64,000 bases of DNA from Cryptomeria japonica (taxonomy: Eukaryota; Streptophyta; Pinopsida; Cupressales; Cupressaceae): assembly GCF_030272615.1 (NCBI RefSeq), contig NC_081413.1, forward strand, positions 445,307,038 through 445,371,037, written 5' to 3'. The first letter of the stretch is position 1. Each line of letters starts with the position of its first letter. The notes below the pieces were generated by a model. It searched no databases and was not told the origin of the DNA. It was given only the letters and a program-made list of their open reading frames with translations. Below, piece by piece: positions 13,112 through 25,100 of this stretch. Position numbers and translations under genes: made by a program.

Positions 13112-13127
13112 CAAGTTTATCGATGTT
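13112..13127 (+). repeat. left target-site duplication of LINE copy 2
   Basis: CAAGTTTATCGATGTT, matched by CAAGTTTATTGATGTT at 20,965-20,980 (15 of 16). The right-hand duplicate locus has this sequence once, TAAGTTTATAGATGTT at 37,778-37,793, so it was single before insertion. Confidence 0.9.
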
Positions 13128-13330
13128 TTTGATTAAGGTAAATGGGTTTTACAAGGACCCAAAACCCAAAGTTTTACAACCAAAAGATCAGTCACCAAAT
13201 AAACCAAAACCAACAACTAACCATTAGACGAAATAGGGGCCGAGCTCACAAAGTAAAAAAACTATAGAAAAACAAGCTAAGCACAAAACAAAACACCAAC
13301 ACCCTACTAGAAAGGGTGCACCAATTTCAA
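13128..13330 (-). other. 3' untranslated tail of LINE copy 2
   Basis: On the minus strand it ends CTTTTGGTTGTAAAAC, GGGTCCTTGTAAAACCC and TTACCTTAATCAAAAA. It is nearly the same as the end of copy 3 (61,480-61,545) and similar to copy 1. Confidence 0.7.
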
Positions 13331-13519
13331 GTTCTTTTGGATAGTCTTATGATTTATGTCTTCAATCTCTACCATAATGAACTTAGAGGTACCCTTCTCC
13401 TAATTCCTACTTTTGGTTCTAGTAAACAGGCCATTCATAGTGTGAGAATTTGTTCCTTGCACACTCGAATCCTGTAATTTATTCCTTCGTTTAGTCTCCA
13501 GAGGCATTATGTTGGATAA

Positions 13520-14886
13520 AGGTCAATATTTGTGATAATAAAACATCACATTAACCTTCTTGAGGCCCTTCACACTATTATTCATTGCTTCCTTACTAAT
13601 GTTCACTGAATTCCTCAAGATCCCTTTTATTTCTTCCACGCTTGATTCCATATAGCCAATTATACTTTGATGGTTAGTCTTCATAGTGTCCACATCTTTA
13701 GTTAATTTTTGTGTCATCTGGAGCATCTTATTGGTTTTACTTGGCTAAGGATTATCAGTAAATGTATCAATGATATCCTTAATTCATTCTTTCAACATGT
13801 TAATTTCCTTACCAACCCACAAGAAACAATTCTCTTGCCCATTAAAACAATTTTTTTGATTAGCTTCTCTAGCATCGAGTCAATTTTGGCCATCCCCTAT
13901 TTTATTTGGTCAGCATTTAATAGAAATGTCAAGTTTAATTTCATGTTCCTTTCCCTTGTTGTCACTAGACTTCCACGACTTAGTCTTTTTAGATTTTCAA
14001 GGATTGGAATACTGCAGTTTGGCTCCAAGAGTCTTATACTTACTAGCTACCCATCTAGGATATTTGTTCCTCCTACTACTGCCAGTCCCAAGGCTCATGT
14101 GGGTTGGACCCTCCTCTTGAGTGCGACAGTAGTCAGGGTCTTCTGAAATCTTAATATCCCACCAATCCATGGCCATTCCACTCTCCTTTTCCTCCATTTT
14201 CGTATCCAACACCACCTGCACCTCAGGGTTGGTGGACTAAATGGGGGTTTTGTCAATTGGGAAAGGTTTAACCTCATTAGCCTTAGCATAGTCCATGATA
14301 AGAATAATTAATCCATCATGTAACATAGGATTAATCAGATTCTTGGCATGGTTAGCTAGAATTTGGTCCAGGGAAGAAAGCAAATAAAAGGGAATGGCAA
14401 TACTTTTACCATGCCTAAAATGATTAAGATTCATGAAATGATAGGAAAAGATACTAGCAAAGCAGACGTCAAGGGTAATGTACCTCATTATCACCTTTGC
14501 CATGTCCACCCATAGGGTTTGAAAATATTTCATGTTATACCCACCATTTGCCATCTTTTGAACCCTGTCTCTTTCACTTTGTTTATCAAAGAAGATGGAG
14601 ATAGCCTCCTCAGCCAACTTCCTCTCACGATAGAATTTCATTCCTTCCATTTGCATGCCTATGATATTTGCAATGAATGCCTCATCAATTATGAACTCCG
14701 CCCCAAACACAATGAGAATACCCTTATTCCATCATTTACCAAAATGTTCATTCTTTTTGGGATTATTCCCATGGAGTCTCTCAAGATAGGGAACAAGAAC
14801 CCTATCAGAGATTTCATTCCAGAGCTCCATTTTCTTCTTCCATTTTTCATAAGACGTGGGCTTCATTCTATTTTTGTCACCACCTA
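13520..14886 (-). pseudogene. LINE ORF3 homologue (copy 2)
   Basis: Begins GGDKNRMKPTSYEKWKKKME opposite about 14,883; the codon aligned with the copy 3 ATG is ATA, so the original start is lost. It continues with VPYLERLHG, EFIIDEAFIANIIGMQMEG, FYRERK, KMANGGYN, IMRYITLD, SIFSYHF, LNHFRHGKS and HDGLIILIMDY in one frame down to 14,237, with one stop near 14,721. A frame change then leads to YPRWVASKYKT at about 14,040-14,072, identical in its core to copy 3. The tail (MTQKLTKDVDTMK, KEAMNN, GLKKVN; 13,726-13,523) aligns with copy 3 and looks coiled-coil. Product unknown. Confidence 0.75.
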
Positions 14887-15075
14887 TACAATATTTGTCT
14901 CTGCAATTCTATCTATACATAGGAAACCATAGCTACAAAATGCAAAACCAGGTTCTAAGGAAGGGTCTAGACACTCTGATATTGGGATTTGAAAACAAAT
15001 CCCACCAAAAATCACCATTCAAAAGACTACCTATCATCATTAATGAGTAATTGAATAGCTGATACAAGCAACGTC

Positions 15076-18000
15076 TTATCTCATCAGATCACACAAGTGC
15101 TTTGGGAAAGTTCCCCTTAATGTCCACCATTGTGCCTCCACACAATCCACACCAATATTTTTCATGTGGTATGTCGGCATATTTCCTTCCCTATACATGT
15201 GGGAGACTTTAAAATCATCTAGCTTATCAATCATGATGTGGCACTCCTCAATTAGGCATTTGATCATCCAACTAGGTTCAAATTGCTTAGTAATACATTT
15301 AATCATATTAATGGACTCACTTTCCAACCAAACTTTCCTGAACCCTTCCTTGATTGCCATGTGTAATCCAATGTAAGAAGCATTTGCCTTGGCAAGGTGG
15401 TTTGTATGGGTGCCTAGAGGGAGCGAGACCACTGAGACAAGCTTACCATTGTGGTTTTGAGAAACTCCCCCACAACTAGTCAGCCCAGGGTTACCCTTGG
15501 CCACCCCATCAACATTGATTTTGATCCACCCACTAGGAGGGGGCAGTCCAAACAACATTGTTTCTAGCTTGTGTTAACTTACCCATGGGAATAGGTATGT
15601 CCCAATTGATATACCACCTTTTGATGATATCCCAATCTTGTGATAGGGTAATAATGGGAGGTTCCCCCTTACATGAAAGGAAACAAGATAAAATTTTCTC
15701 CTTGATACCATTCTGAATCTTATGAGCAACCGACAAGGTAGAAGACTCAACATCCCTGAAGATCTGATTGTTTCTTTCCTTCCATAGGCCCCGGGCTAAA
15801 TGAGGCAACAAAAAGCTCCATAAAAAATTGAGGGAGGGGTTATTCGAAGGACAATTCCACCATGACCAGCAATCATGAATATTACTAGGCAAGCACCACC
15901 AAATTCCTCATAGTTCAAAAAAATATGCCCAAACATCTCTGGAAAAGGAGAAATGGAGAAATAAATGGAAGAAATCTTTGGCATCTTCCTTGCACAAGAA
16001 ACATCTATTAGGAATCCCCGTTTACACAAAATTATCAATTGAGAGAACTTTATCCTACATAAAAAGACAAAAGAAAATATTAGTCTTAGGAATCAAGAGC
16101 TTGTTCAAGATGCAAGACCAAAACGGAGCAAGAGAGAAGGTTCTCATGAGTAGGTGAAAGACAATAGAGATAGAGAACACTGCTCAAGAAGATCCACTCC
16201 ACATCACGGAGTCGTCCACAAGGAAAGAGGGATATTGATAAAAGAGAGACAAGATTGGAGAGGGAGCAAGGATGGGTCTAGGCCAATAAGATTGATCCAT
16301 GTCCCATCTCTAATATAATTATCTATCTACGAACCAATTTTCCTTGTACATCTCTCTTTAAATTGAGAAACCCACTGAAAGTTAATCAACGAACCATCTC
16401 CAACCCACCAGTCTTCCCAAAATTGAATTTTTCTACCATTCCTAAGAATCCATCTAGCTCCACGCAAAATAATAATTTTGGTGTTAAATAAGTTTCCCCA
16501 CAAAGAAGAGGCTGAGGGGAAAATTATAGTCTTCTAGCACACTTTGAAGGACACTAATGTGATATTTATGATGGACAATAGAGGTCCATTTTATTGGATT
16601 CCTTCAAGCATCTCCAAATTTTCTTCACCATAAAAGATTCATTGAAATCATGAATATACCTAAGAGCAAGGCCTCCAAGTTTCTTCAGCAAACAGACCTT
16701 CTCCCAAGCTACCAAATGGAGATGGTTTTTGGATTCAATACCAGTCCATAAGAAATTATTTTGAATTTTCTTTCCATTCACCAAGCAAATTTTGAAGGGA
16801 ACTTTGAAAAGGCTCATAGCATAGAGCAGTAAGTTTTGTAGGAGGCCTTGATGAGTTGAAGCTTACCAGCTTGGCTCAAGAGAGCACCTTTACAATCTGC
16901 TAGCTTATCCTGAAAGCGATCAAGAAAATTGGACCAAAAAACATCAGGACCCTGACTTGTGAAAAGTGGTAATCCAAGATAAGAGTCGAGAAAAGATCTA
17001 AACTTCCACCCTAAAATATATGTAATCTTGATCTTCTTATGACTAGGAGTATTAAAGAAGAAAATAGAGCTCTTGGGAAAACTATTTTTCTTCCCAGAGC
17101 CACACTCATAAAGATTGAGAAGAGACTTTAATAAATTGGCTTTCGAAACAGAGTTTTCTTGCATAAGAAGAGTGTTATCAACAAATTGCTGGTAGGAATA
17201 GATTTGGGACTGAGAAGAGGGGCGAAGCCTTTTGATTTTACCAATCTTTGTTTTTCTCTATATAATATTAATGAGAGCCTCACTCGTCAAAATGAAGAGA
17301 AATGGGGAGAGGGGATCTCCCTACCTTATGCCTTTAGAAGCTAAGAAGAAACTTGAAGGAGATCCATTCATCAACACTGAGAATTTTGGAGTAGAGATGC
17401 ATTGATTCACCAATTGTATGAAGTGATCACTAAAGCCAAAATACCGCAAAATTATGATCAAGAACTTCCAGTTAACCCGATCATAAGCTTTGAGAAAATC
17501 AAGCTTGAGCAAAAAACTAGGTTTCTTGTTGATGGAGAGCGAATGGTTGTTCTCATGGACCATAATAATAGAGTCCAAAATTTGTCTCCCAGGCACAAAC
17601 TCATTTTGATGTTTAGAAATCAGGAGCAGAAGAACAATCTTCAGCCTGAACACCATAATTTTGGTAAAGATCTTATAGATCAAATTACATAAACTAATAG
17701 GTCTGAAATATTGAAAGCAATTGGCATCTGACTTCTTGGGGATCAAGACAGAAAGGTGGCATTGAGATCTTTCAAAAGAGAGAAGGATCCAAAACACTCT
17801 TTGTTTGCTTCCATAATATCATTGCCAACAATCTACCAAAACAATTGAAAGAAGAACATTGGAAAACAATTAGGGCCAGGTACTTTGTTTCCTTGAAATG
17901 AGAAGATGGCCCTTTTAACTTCCTTTGAAGATGGAATTCTGGTAAGCTCCTTGTTCATCTCCTAAGAAATACTGGAAGGGATCTCACGTAATATTTCCTC

Positions 18001-19257
18001 CTGAGAACTCACATCTAGAGGCCCCTCCTCAAAAAGAAGGGAAGAGAAGTAATGGATAGCCTCCTGACTCATATCTTCATGTTTATCGACCCACTAATTG
18101 TTAACACAAATCCTCTTGACTCTGTTGGAGGCCTGATGTTTTAATGTGGTCATATGGGATTTTTTTGTGTTCCTATCCCTACTTTTGATCCAAATGGCTC
18201 TTAACCTCTATTTCCAATATTCTTCCTCTTTGGAGATGATATCATGGATTTTTGAGAGAAGATCAACTTCTTTGTCCATAACGTGGGGATTATAGCCCAA
18301 TTTTTGTATCTACAATTGGATATCATCAAGTTCCCTTTTGAGAGCATCTTTCCATTGTAAGATATTACAAAATTAGGATTTGTTCCTTTTTGTCACATTG
18401 ACTTTGACATTAGAAAGTTTTTTTGCAACTCTATACATAGTTGTACCCTGGATGCCAACATCCCACCTTTCAACAATTTTATCATGCAATTAAGGATTAA
18501 GACTCCACATTTTCTCAAACTTGAAAGGAGAGGGATTCCTACTAGCAATGGGCAAGATATTCAAAAAAATAAAAAAATGATCAAATCCAATTCTAGACAG
18601 AGAAGAGAGTTTGCAAGAATAATCCTGAAGCCAGTCGAGGGAAAGGATCCCACAATCTAACCTAACTCGAATAAGGTTTGGACCACTTCTTCTATTTGAC
18701 CAAGTAAATTTAACACCATTTAGGTCAAAATCAAATAAACCCAGAGAGTTAGTCATATCAGCTAAATCCAGCTTACTATCCTCTAAGATCGGGGCACCTC
18801 CCGATTTCTCAGAATTAGACAAAGGAGTGTTAAATTCCCCCAACAATATCCACCTCTCCTTGCGGAATGATTTTCTAGCATTAATAAAAGAGTTCCAAGG
18901 GGATTTTTTGGCATTTTTATTATTTGGAGCATAGATATTGGAGATGATCTAGGACAAACCATCTTTCAAACTTGTAAATTTAGAGGCAATATGATTAGAC
19001 CTAGTCAAAATAGCCCTACCTTGGATAAGTCTTGGGTTCTAGAAGAAAGAAACACCACCTAATGCACCTTCAACATCAAAGCAATGCACACCATAGTCTT
19101 TGAAGATGGCTAACTTCATTTTCTCCACTCTACAAGAAGGAATTTTTGTTTCTTGGACAAGATAGATATCAGGTTTCTGATCTCGCACCAAATTAGATAG
19201 GAGATCATGTTTATGGGGGTGGTTAAGCCCCCTTATATTCCATGAGATGAACTTCAT
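15076..19257 (-). pseudogene. LINE ORF2 (copy 2): endonuclease-RT-RNase H with lost catalytic residues
   Basis: Starts MKFISWNIRGLNHPHKHDLL opposite 19,257, directly after a TAA that may end ORF1 (TAAATG overlap). The endonuclease shows VQETK, YAPNN, GEFNTPLS and GFDHF where GSDH is usual. RT shows FVPGRQILDSI, motif A KLDFLKAYD, motif B GIRQGDPLSP, and motif C reads FVDNT opposite 17,174-17,179, so the second catalytic aspartate is asparagine. The terminal RNase H (15,558-15,076) begins INVDGVAKGNPG but has LAKAN for the usual AEA, LESES for LESD, and lacks the last AD. At least ten stops are present. Both polymerase and nuclease would be inactive. Confidence 0.9.
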
Positions 19258-19261
19258 TTAG

Positions 19262-20938
19262 CAGGGGAGGGGGAACCAATCCCAATTTCCTGAAGAGTTC
19301 TCTAAGCTTCATCTACAATTGCAGCTTTACTATGTAGTCTCCTTATTAAAATTGTTTGGTGGTCTTCCCACCCCTCTTGTTTTTGATCCAGAATTCACTC
19401 TCTATCTATTCCTAGTTTTGACTCTGGTAGGTCTAGGAGTTTGACCATTTCCGGTAGGCAAGGGGGAATTATGTCTTCAGCTTCAAGATTTCACTTCAAT
19501 TAAAGGATTAGAGTCCTCTAAACTAAGAACACGTGTATCCTTCCCTGATTGTCCACCTTTATTTTTTGATTTTAGGATCTCTTGGGCATTAATTACATCA
19601 ATGATTAGATGAATGGATTGGTTCTGTTTGTTGACCAAGTGGCATCATCCAGGCCAAGCCTCACACCCTTGATCTAAGTATCGAGTTGAGGGTCTACTTG
19701 AACCATATCTGGTGGTGAAACGGTCTCCAAACCTAAGGGAACCACCTTAGTAACCCTATCTAGGTATGGCATAGCATGAGCCTTTGAGGGTGTCTGCAAA
19801 GTTGAGGAATCGTACATCTGGGCTTACTTCATTTTGTTATCAACCACATCAGGGGGCATGTCTTCCCCCAAGGGCAAAGGATCCGTCTAGGGAATAGCAA
19901 GGGCATCCAATGGGGGAGACACTTTCTTCCACACCTTCTTTTGTGCTTGATGTTTCTTTGGGCAGTCTCTAGCCCAATGACCAATTTTTTTGCAATGAAA
20001 ATAAGCAAAAAGGATGGTTTCATAGTCCACTTTTTGGACCCATTTGTCTAGCTTTGAATTAAAAGAAATCTCAAGAGGGAGATCAGTAGATCACTTGATG
20101 TTAACACATATGCGAGCATAAATCAGTCTTCTTTTGGCTTTTGTCATCAGATCTAGAGATAGAAATTCACCAAAACATGTAGCCAATCCAACAAAGATCT
20201 CTTCATCCCAATACTCCAGGAGAGACCAGGAAGATGAACCCAAATAGGGGCCTTATTGCATTCCCAATCCTTAGGATTGAAACCAGGTTCCCATTTCTTC
20301 AGAGCTAAGGAGGTTTTTCCCAGCATCCAGGGACCTCCCACCAATATAGATCTCAAGTCCTCATCACATACAAATGAGAGAGAAAAAAAATAGTAAGCCA
20401 TAGCTACAACTTCAATCTGACCTTTCCCTTTCTACTTTCGGGCAATCCACACACAGACAGATTCAATATTTGGGCGCGACCCCACAAACTTGTCAACTAG
20501 AACCAGAGATAGGTTCACCATATTAATATCCACTATACAATTTAGAATAGAAATGGAAAATATGCTAGATATCAGATCTGCATAGTGGGAAATAGGGGAG
20601 ATTGACTTACTTTTAAGACGAGACCCAAACAAAGCTGACCATTTCTTGTTGCAATCTAAAGAATAGGATGCCTCATGTTTCTTCGAAGATTCGCTAGGAC
20701 CCTCCCCAGCATGCGAACCATAAGATCTGTCATAATGAGCATCCTTATCACTTATCGGGACTCACAGCATACCTCCATCCTAGACTTCATAGCCACTACA
20801 ATCGGTTGATTCCTTCTCCTCTTCATCTCCTGTGACCCCCTCCACGTGAGCTCCACTGCTTCTGCCATTTCTGTCTTTTCCCACCTTCTGCAAGTTCAAA
20901 ATTTCCATTGCTCTTGCTCCCTCCACTACTTCCACCAT
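19262..20938 (-). pseudogene. LINE ORF1: DUF4283 plus zinc knuckle
   Basis: ATG opposite 20,938 opens MVEVVEGARAMEILNLQK. The frame continues through a DUF4283-like segment (20,632-20,153: NLSLVLVDKFVG, then YFFSLSFVCDEDLRSILVGG, PWMLGK, LALKKWEPGFNP, APIWVHLPGL). After a frame change a retroviral-type zinc knuckle reads YFHCKKIGHWARDCPK at about 20,003-19,956, where the first zinc-binding cysteine is tyrosine. This is the nucleic-acid-binding ORF1 architecture of plant L1 elements. Stops are scattered, for example at 20,432. The C-terminal third is poorly readable; the end near 19,262 is inferred from the position of ORF2. Confidence 0.8.
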
Positions 20939-20964
20939 TTCTCAAAATAACACACAAAAAATTG

Positions 20965-20980
20965 CAAGTTTATTGATGTT
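20965..20980 (+). repeat. right target-site duplication of LINE copy 2
   Basis: CAAGTTTATTGATGTT, pairing with 13,112-13,127. The following GAATCATGCA resumes the ERF-locus duplicate seen at 37,794 onward. Confidence 0.9.
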
Positions 20981-21029
20981 GAATCATGCACTATTTGACT
21001 TTAAAATAAATACACATTTGATTAGTTGG

Positions 21030-21034
21030 CTATA
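21030..21034 (+). repeat. left 5-bp target duplication (CTATA) of DNA transposon
   Basis: CTATA here and at 31,844-31,848. Joining the flanks gives AGTTGGCTATA + CATAACTTAATCA, which matches AGTTGGTTATACATAAATCA at 37,841-37,860 in the other copy of the locus, where no transposon is present. Confidence 0.88.
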
Positions 21035-21060
21035 GGTTGGCTGCAAGAAGTTGAGTCCCA
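21035..21060 (+). repeat. left terminal inverted repeat
   Basis: Pairs with the reverse complement of 31,819-31,843. Shared core AAGTTGRGTCCCA, with GGT at the outer end and one gap; about 70% matches over 26 bp. Confidence 0.75.
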
Positions 21061-21915
21061 CTTTTGGGCAAAAAGTGGAAGTGTTTTCTCTGTTTTTCAA
21101 ATTTTCGGTCGATTAATGTCAAAATTTGATGTGCTTAGAGATTGAATCTCAAAAAAATTCAGTAATAGAAAATGTAGTGCTTAGAGTCAAATTTTCAAAT
21201 ATGTAATTTATTTTAATACCCACATGCTAGAAATCCCTTTTTAGTAGTCATGTTTAAAAACCAGTATTTCAAAATCCCTGTTTCAGGACCATACCACACA
21301 TGTGTACGACCACCCTTTTTTGATGCAAATAAATGAATTTTTGCAAATTCTTCTGCGAAACGATACCTAAGATATCAAATATTGATGAGAATATTTTTGC
21401 TATTTTTTTAATTGAATAGTTTTTTATTAATTAATTTTTAATTGACAATAAAGTATATTTTCAAAACATCGGGTGTACGACCACCATAATTTGATGAAAA
21501 TTTCATATTTTTCAACTTTTTTTTTAATATTCAAAAGAATTGTATGTAGATTGATGTCATATAATTTATTTTTCTAAAATACTAAAAACAAAAAAAGTAA
21601 TTAAAGTTTTAGTGAAACTTGGTATTTTAAGTTTAGGTTCCACTTTTGATTAATAAATAATACAAAAATAGTAAAATTAATCTTATCACTATGAAATTTA
21701 CATTTCTAAAATGAGGACGCTGAAAACTCTAATGGGTTTTCGTTTCGTCAAAAAATTCAATCAGAAAGGCCCTCAAAAAATTAGGCCAAGGTAGAAATCT
21801 AATGTCGTTTTACCTTAGTCATTTTTTTGGAGGTCCAAGCATAGGCTTTGTCCCACCAAGCCTATCCCAAAGCAAAGAACAAAGCTAAGGGTTGTTTCCT
21901 GCCCCTAATTTTAAC

Positions 21916-21975
21916 AAACGGCGCCCGTTTCGCTTTGTACCGTTGAAAGCGAAATGGGTGCCCAATTTTGAAAAG
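21916..21975. repeat. left GC-rich subterminal motif block
   Basis: AAACGGCGCCCGTTTCG followed by an imperfect inverted copy ending AAATGGGTGCCC. TTCGCTTT and AAAGCGAA can pair as a stem. The same A/C GGGTGCCCG(T)TT vocabulary recurs several times near the right end of the element in otherwise AT-rich DNA. Such motifs are often transposase-binding sites (inference). Confidence 0.6.
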
Positions 21976-22150
21976 ATTCGTTGGGCCAGAATCTGGCCCA
22001 TAAGCACAAATCCCAATGATTGAATGATTTTTCAATCATTGCCTGATAGGTACGATCTACAAAGAGAATGTTTTGATTAATCATTCTCTTTGTTTGCCTT
22101 ATTGTCGATTTGGTAAAGAAATCGATTCGAATTCAAATTTTGGTGTAGCC

Positions 22151-25100
22151 ATGGGATCAAATCAACATAGGAAGAGGCAAAGGAAGGTTCTGACAACTGA
22201 GGAGATTGCAACAAATAGGGAGAAGGAGGCAATGCGTCAACGAGAGAGAAGATCAAGAATGAGAGAAGGAGCTTCAAGTTCCACAATCATTTTAGAAGAG
22301 GAGAACATCAATGAGACCATAAATGCTGACAAAGGAAACACAATAGAACCATTTAATTCTGGTGCATTTTCTAATCCATTATTGGATACATCTATGTCTT
22401 CACAGCCCTATGTTTTTCTCATTAAGAAATTGGTGATTTAGTAGAAGCAGGTTACTTATTAAATGAAATTCTAATTGAAAATCAAACCCCAATTGAAATT
22501 AGAACTCAAGTTGAAATTGAAATTAAAAACCAAATTGAAACCCCAAATGAAACTAGATCTCAACTTGAAACTGAAATTGGAACCGAATTTGAAACTCCAA
22601 ATAAAATTGAAAATCCACCTGCAACTAAAACCAATAATGTGTATGTAGACATGGAAACACCAATTGAAAATGAAACATGTTTGAATGATAATCATCTTCT
22701 TGAAAATTTTGAAATTAAAAGTGATGTACTAGACAACCTTCCTGGCTTGGTTTCATGGAGATAGATTAGGACACATGCAAATAGATTGTTTAGACATTTT
22801 TTTTATAATAATAAATTTGGGTTTCAATGTCAATTAATGGTACAACTAATTAAAATGACTAAAATGCGAAAATTCATGAAGAAGTGAGGCTTTTATGTCA
22901 AACCCAAGAAGAAGGACGAGTCTTTAAAACAAGTTGTATCGACTATTGCTAGCACCTTTGATACAATTGGAAAGAAAAGTCGTTCTAAAGATAAAAATGT
23001 GGCACGACGGGCAATAACAACAGCTTTAGTAAGCCAAACAACTTCTAATAAAAGAATGATGAGTAACATAAGTGGATATCTTAATACTCATCGCAAAAGT
23101 TTGTCAAGAGCTATAAAAAGAAGAGTTAATTTTGAAATTGATCCGACAAACAAATTGTGGACTTTTAGTGGTAGACTACCAAGGTCTGATATGAAACTTA
23201 CTGGTGGAGTCAAAAATTTGATCAAAAAATTCTAGCACGATAATACGAGAGTATCACCTAATATTAGAAATGTTCTTAAATTAAGAGTTGGGTAAAAAAT
23301 TCATGATCCACATCGAAAACACCTATTGGACGTGACTCAAACTGAATTGTATAAAACTTTTTTGGATGATAAGGTGTTGACTATTAGCATTTGTCAAATG
23401 TCTTTTGAAAAGTTTAAACCTTTGTATGTTCGAATTAACAAGGAAAGAGTCACATGTTGTTTCAAAACTCATGTTCAATTTCGCTACCATTATGATGTAT
23501 TTCAATATATACGTGTTACCATGCATAGTAATGGAATGTTCCAAGAATGTGGTATAAATATACCACCTGAAACTATAAAGGAGTTTATTTCAAGTTTGCT
23601 TTGCAATCCACTAAATGAACAAAATTTTATTTTCAATGCATGTGTTTCTGGTATATGTGATATATGTGGCAATCTTGCATTGTTGGATGAATGTTTGCAT
23701 GAAAATCTTTCAAATGATTTTGGACAAAAATTAGTTGATGTTAAAAGATTTAAAACTATTGAGTATCCACTGAAGGATGGAAAGGTTGGAAAACGATGTG
23801 ATCTAATCACTGAAAAAGTTAGTGTTCATGCATTTATGAATGAATTCAAGAGTAACATCGTACCTAAATATGTTAAACACACTCAAAATGCTAGATGGCT
23901 CGATGGTCAGTTTCGAATATGTAAGGATACATTTCCTATTGGTAGTATACTTTCGGTTGTTGACTTTGTAGAGAACTACACACTTGCACCACAAGATGAG
24001 GTCCAATCACAATACTAGAATTCAGTGCAAGTATCGATTTTTGTCCATATTGTCTATAGGCATGCACCAGATAGTACAAAAGAGGATCGCAAAATTTTGA
24101 GAGAGTACCATTTATATATAAGTGATAATAAATTACACTCATCCGAGTTTGTCCAGTTTTACTTCAAGACCTTTTTTGAGAATTTGAGGGACAGAGAAAT
24201 TCAGATGACACAACATCTAATATGGTCTGATAATTGCACAGGGCAATTCAAGAATGCTAGAATGTTTTATTGGTTGAGTAGGATTCATAAGAAAACTAAT
24301 ATCGAACACATGTGGAGTTTTTTTGAGGCTGGACATGGGAAAGAAGAACATGACAGTGCCGGTGCATGTGTTAAGAGAGCCCTTTGCAGAGAGCAACTCA
24401 AATTCGAGGAAAAGACTAAATTTAAAAATGCAAGTGCAATTGTGGATTGGTGTAGTGCAAATTTATCCACAGGATCAAGTCAGAACTGTACAATTAGATG
24501 TTTCTTCTAGATAGTTAAGGAGGAGAATATCCTTCCAAGATATGCTTGTGATACAATCAATGGGTCAGCTAGATGGAATTCATTTAAGAGTTCTAATTCT
24601 AACACTTGGACTATATGCACTAGAGAGCTTGCATGTTTTTGTCAATTTTGTGTTGCAGGTGAATGGGAAGAATGTGAGAATACGGAATGGGTCAAAGATG
24701 GCAACACAAATCCTTAACACCTACTGAGACACAATATGAAGATGTTAGAAGAAATGAAGACCCCAATCATGCATTTGCATTAGAAGATTATGATCGTGTT
24801 TCAAACCTCATACAACCTAGTAATTTAATTCAATTTATTGTTTATAACTTTAAATTATATATTTTTATGTATTGTCATATAATTTATGATTTCATATTTG
24901 AATTATAAATTCTAACAAGTTTTATTTCTACATGTACTTAAATTTGTTTTCTAGGACATGTGTATGCTGTTGTTGCACCTGAGGATAATGATGAGCAGGT
25001 TGAGTATTGGCTAGCTAGATGTGTAGAAACTAAGAAAACGTTGATATGTGATCAAGTAGATGATGATGGTTTTCAGTATCCAGTTGGGTCTGTTGTGGTA

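Larger units (their letters stand above)
13128..20964 (-). mobile_element. L1-type LINE, copy 2, essentially full length (ORF1-ORF2-ORF3)
   Basis: A 7.84-kb insertion on the minus strand between 16-bp duplications. Reading in element direction: ORF1 (20,938 to about 19,260), ORF2 (19,257-15,076), a gap of about 190 bp, ORF3 (14,886 to about 13,520), and a 3' tail ending CCTTAATCAAAAA at 13,128. The locus in the right-hand duplication lacks it exactly. This copy shows that ORF3 lies inside the inserted unit, not in flanking DNA. All frames carry stops and frameshifts. Confidence 0.92.

Noticed and set aside
21299-21490. GTGTACGACCACC direct repeat as transposon termini
   Set aside because: Two copies lie near 21,300 and 21,475, inside the ends defined by the CTATA duplication, and no counterpart is seen at the right end.
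22471-22695. Minus-strand Phe/Ser/Asn-rich frame
   Set aside because: It is the antisense of the low-complexity GAAATTGAAA-type linker in the transposase gene.
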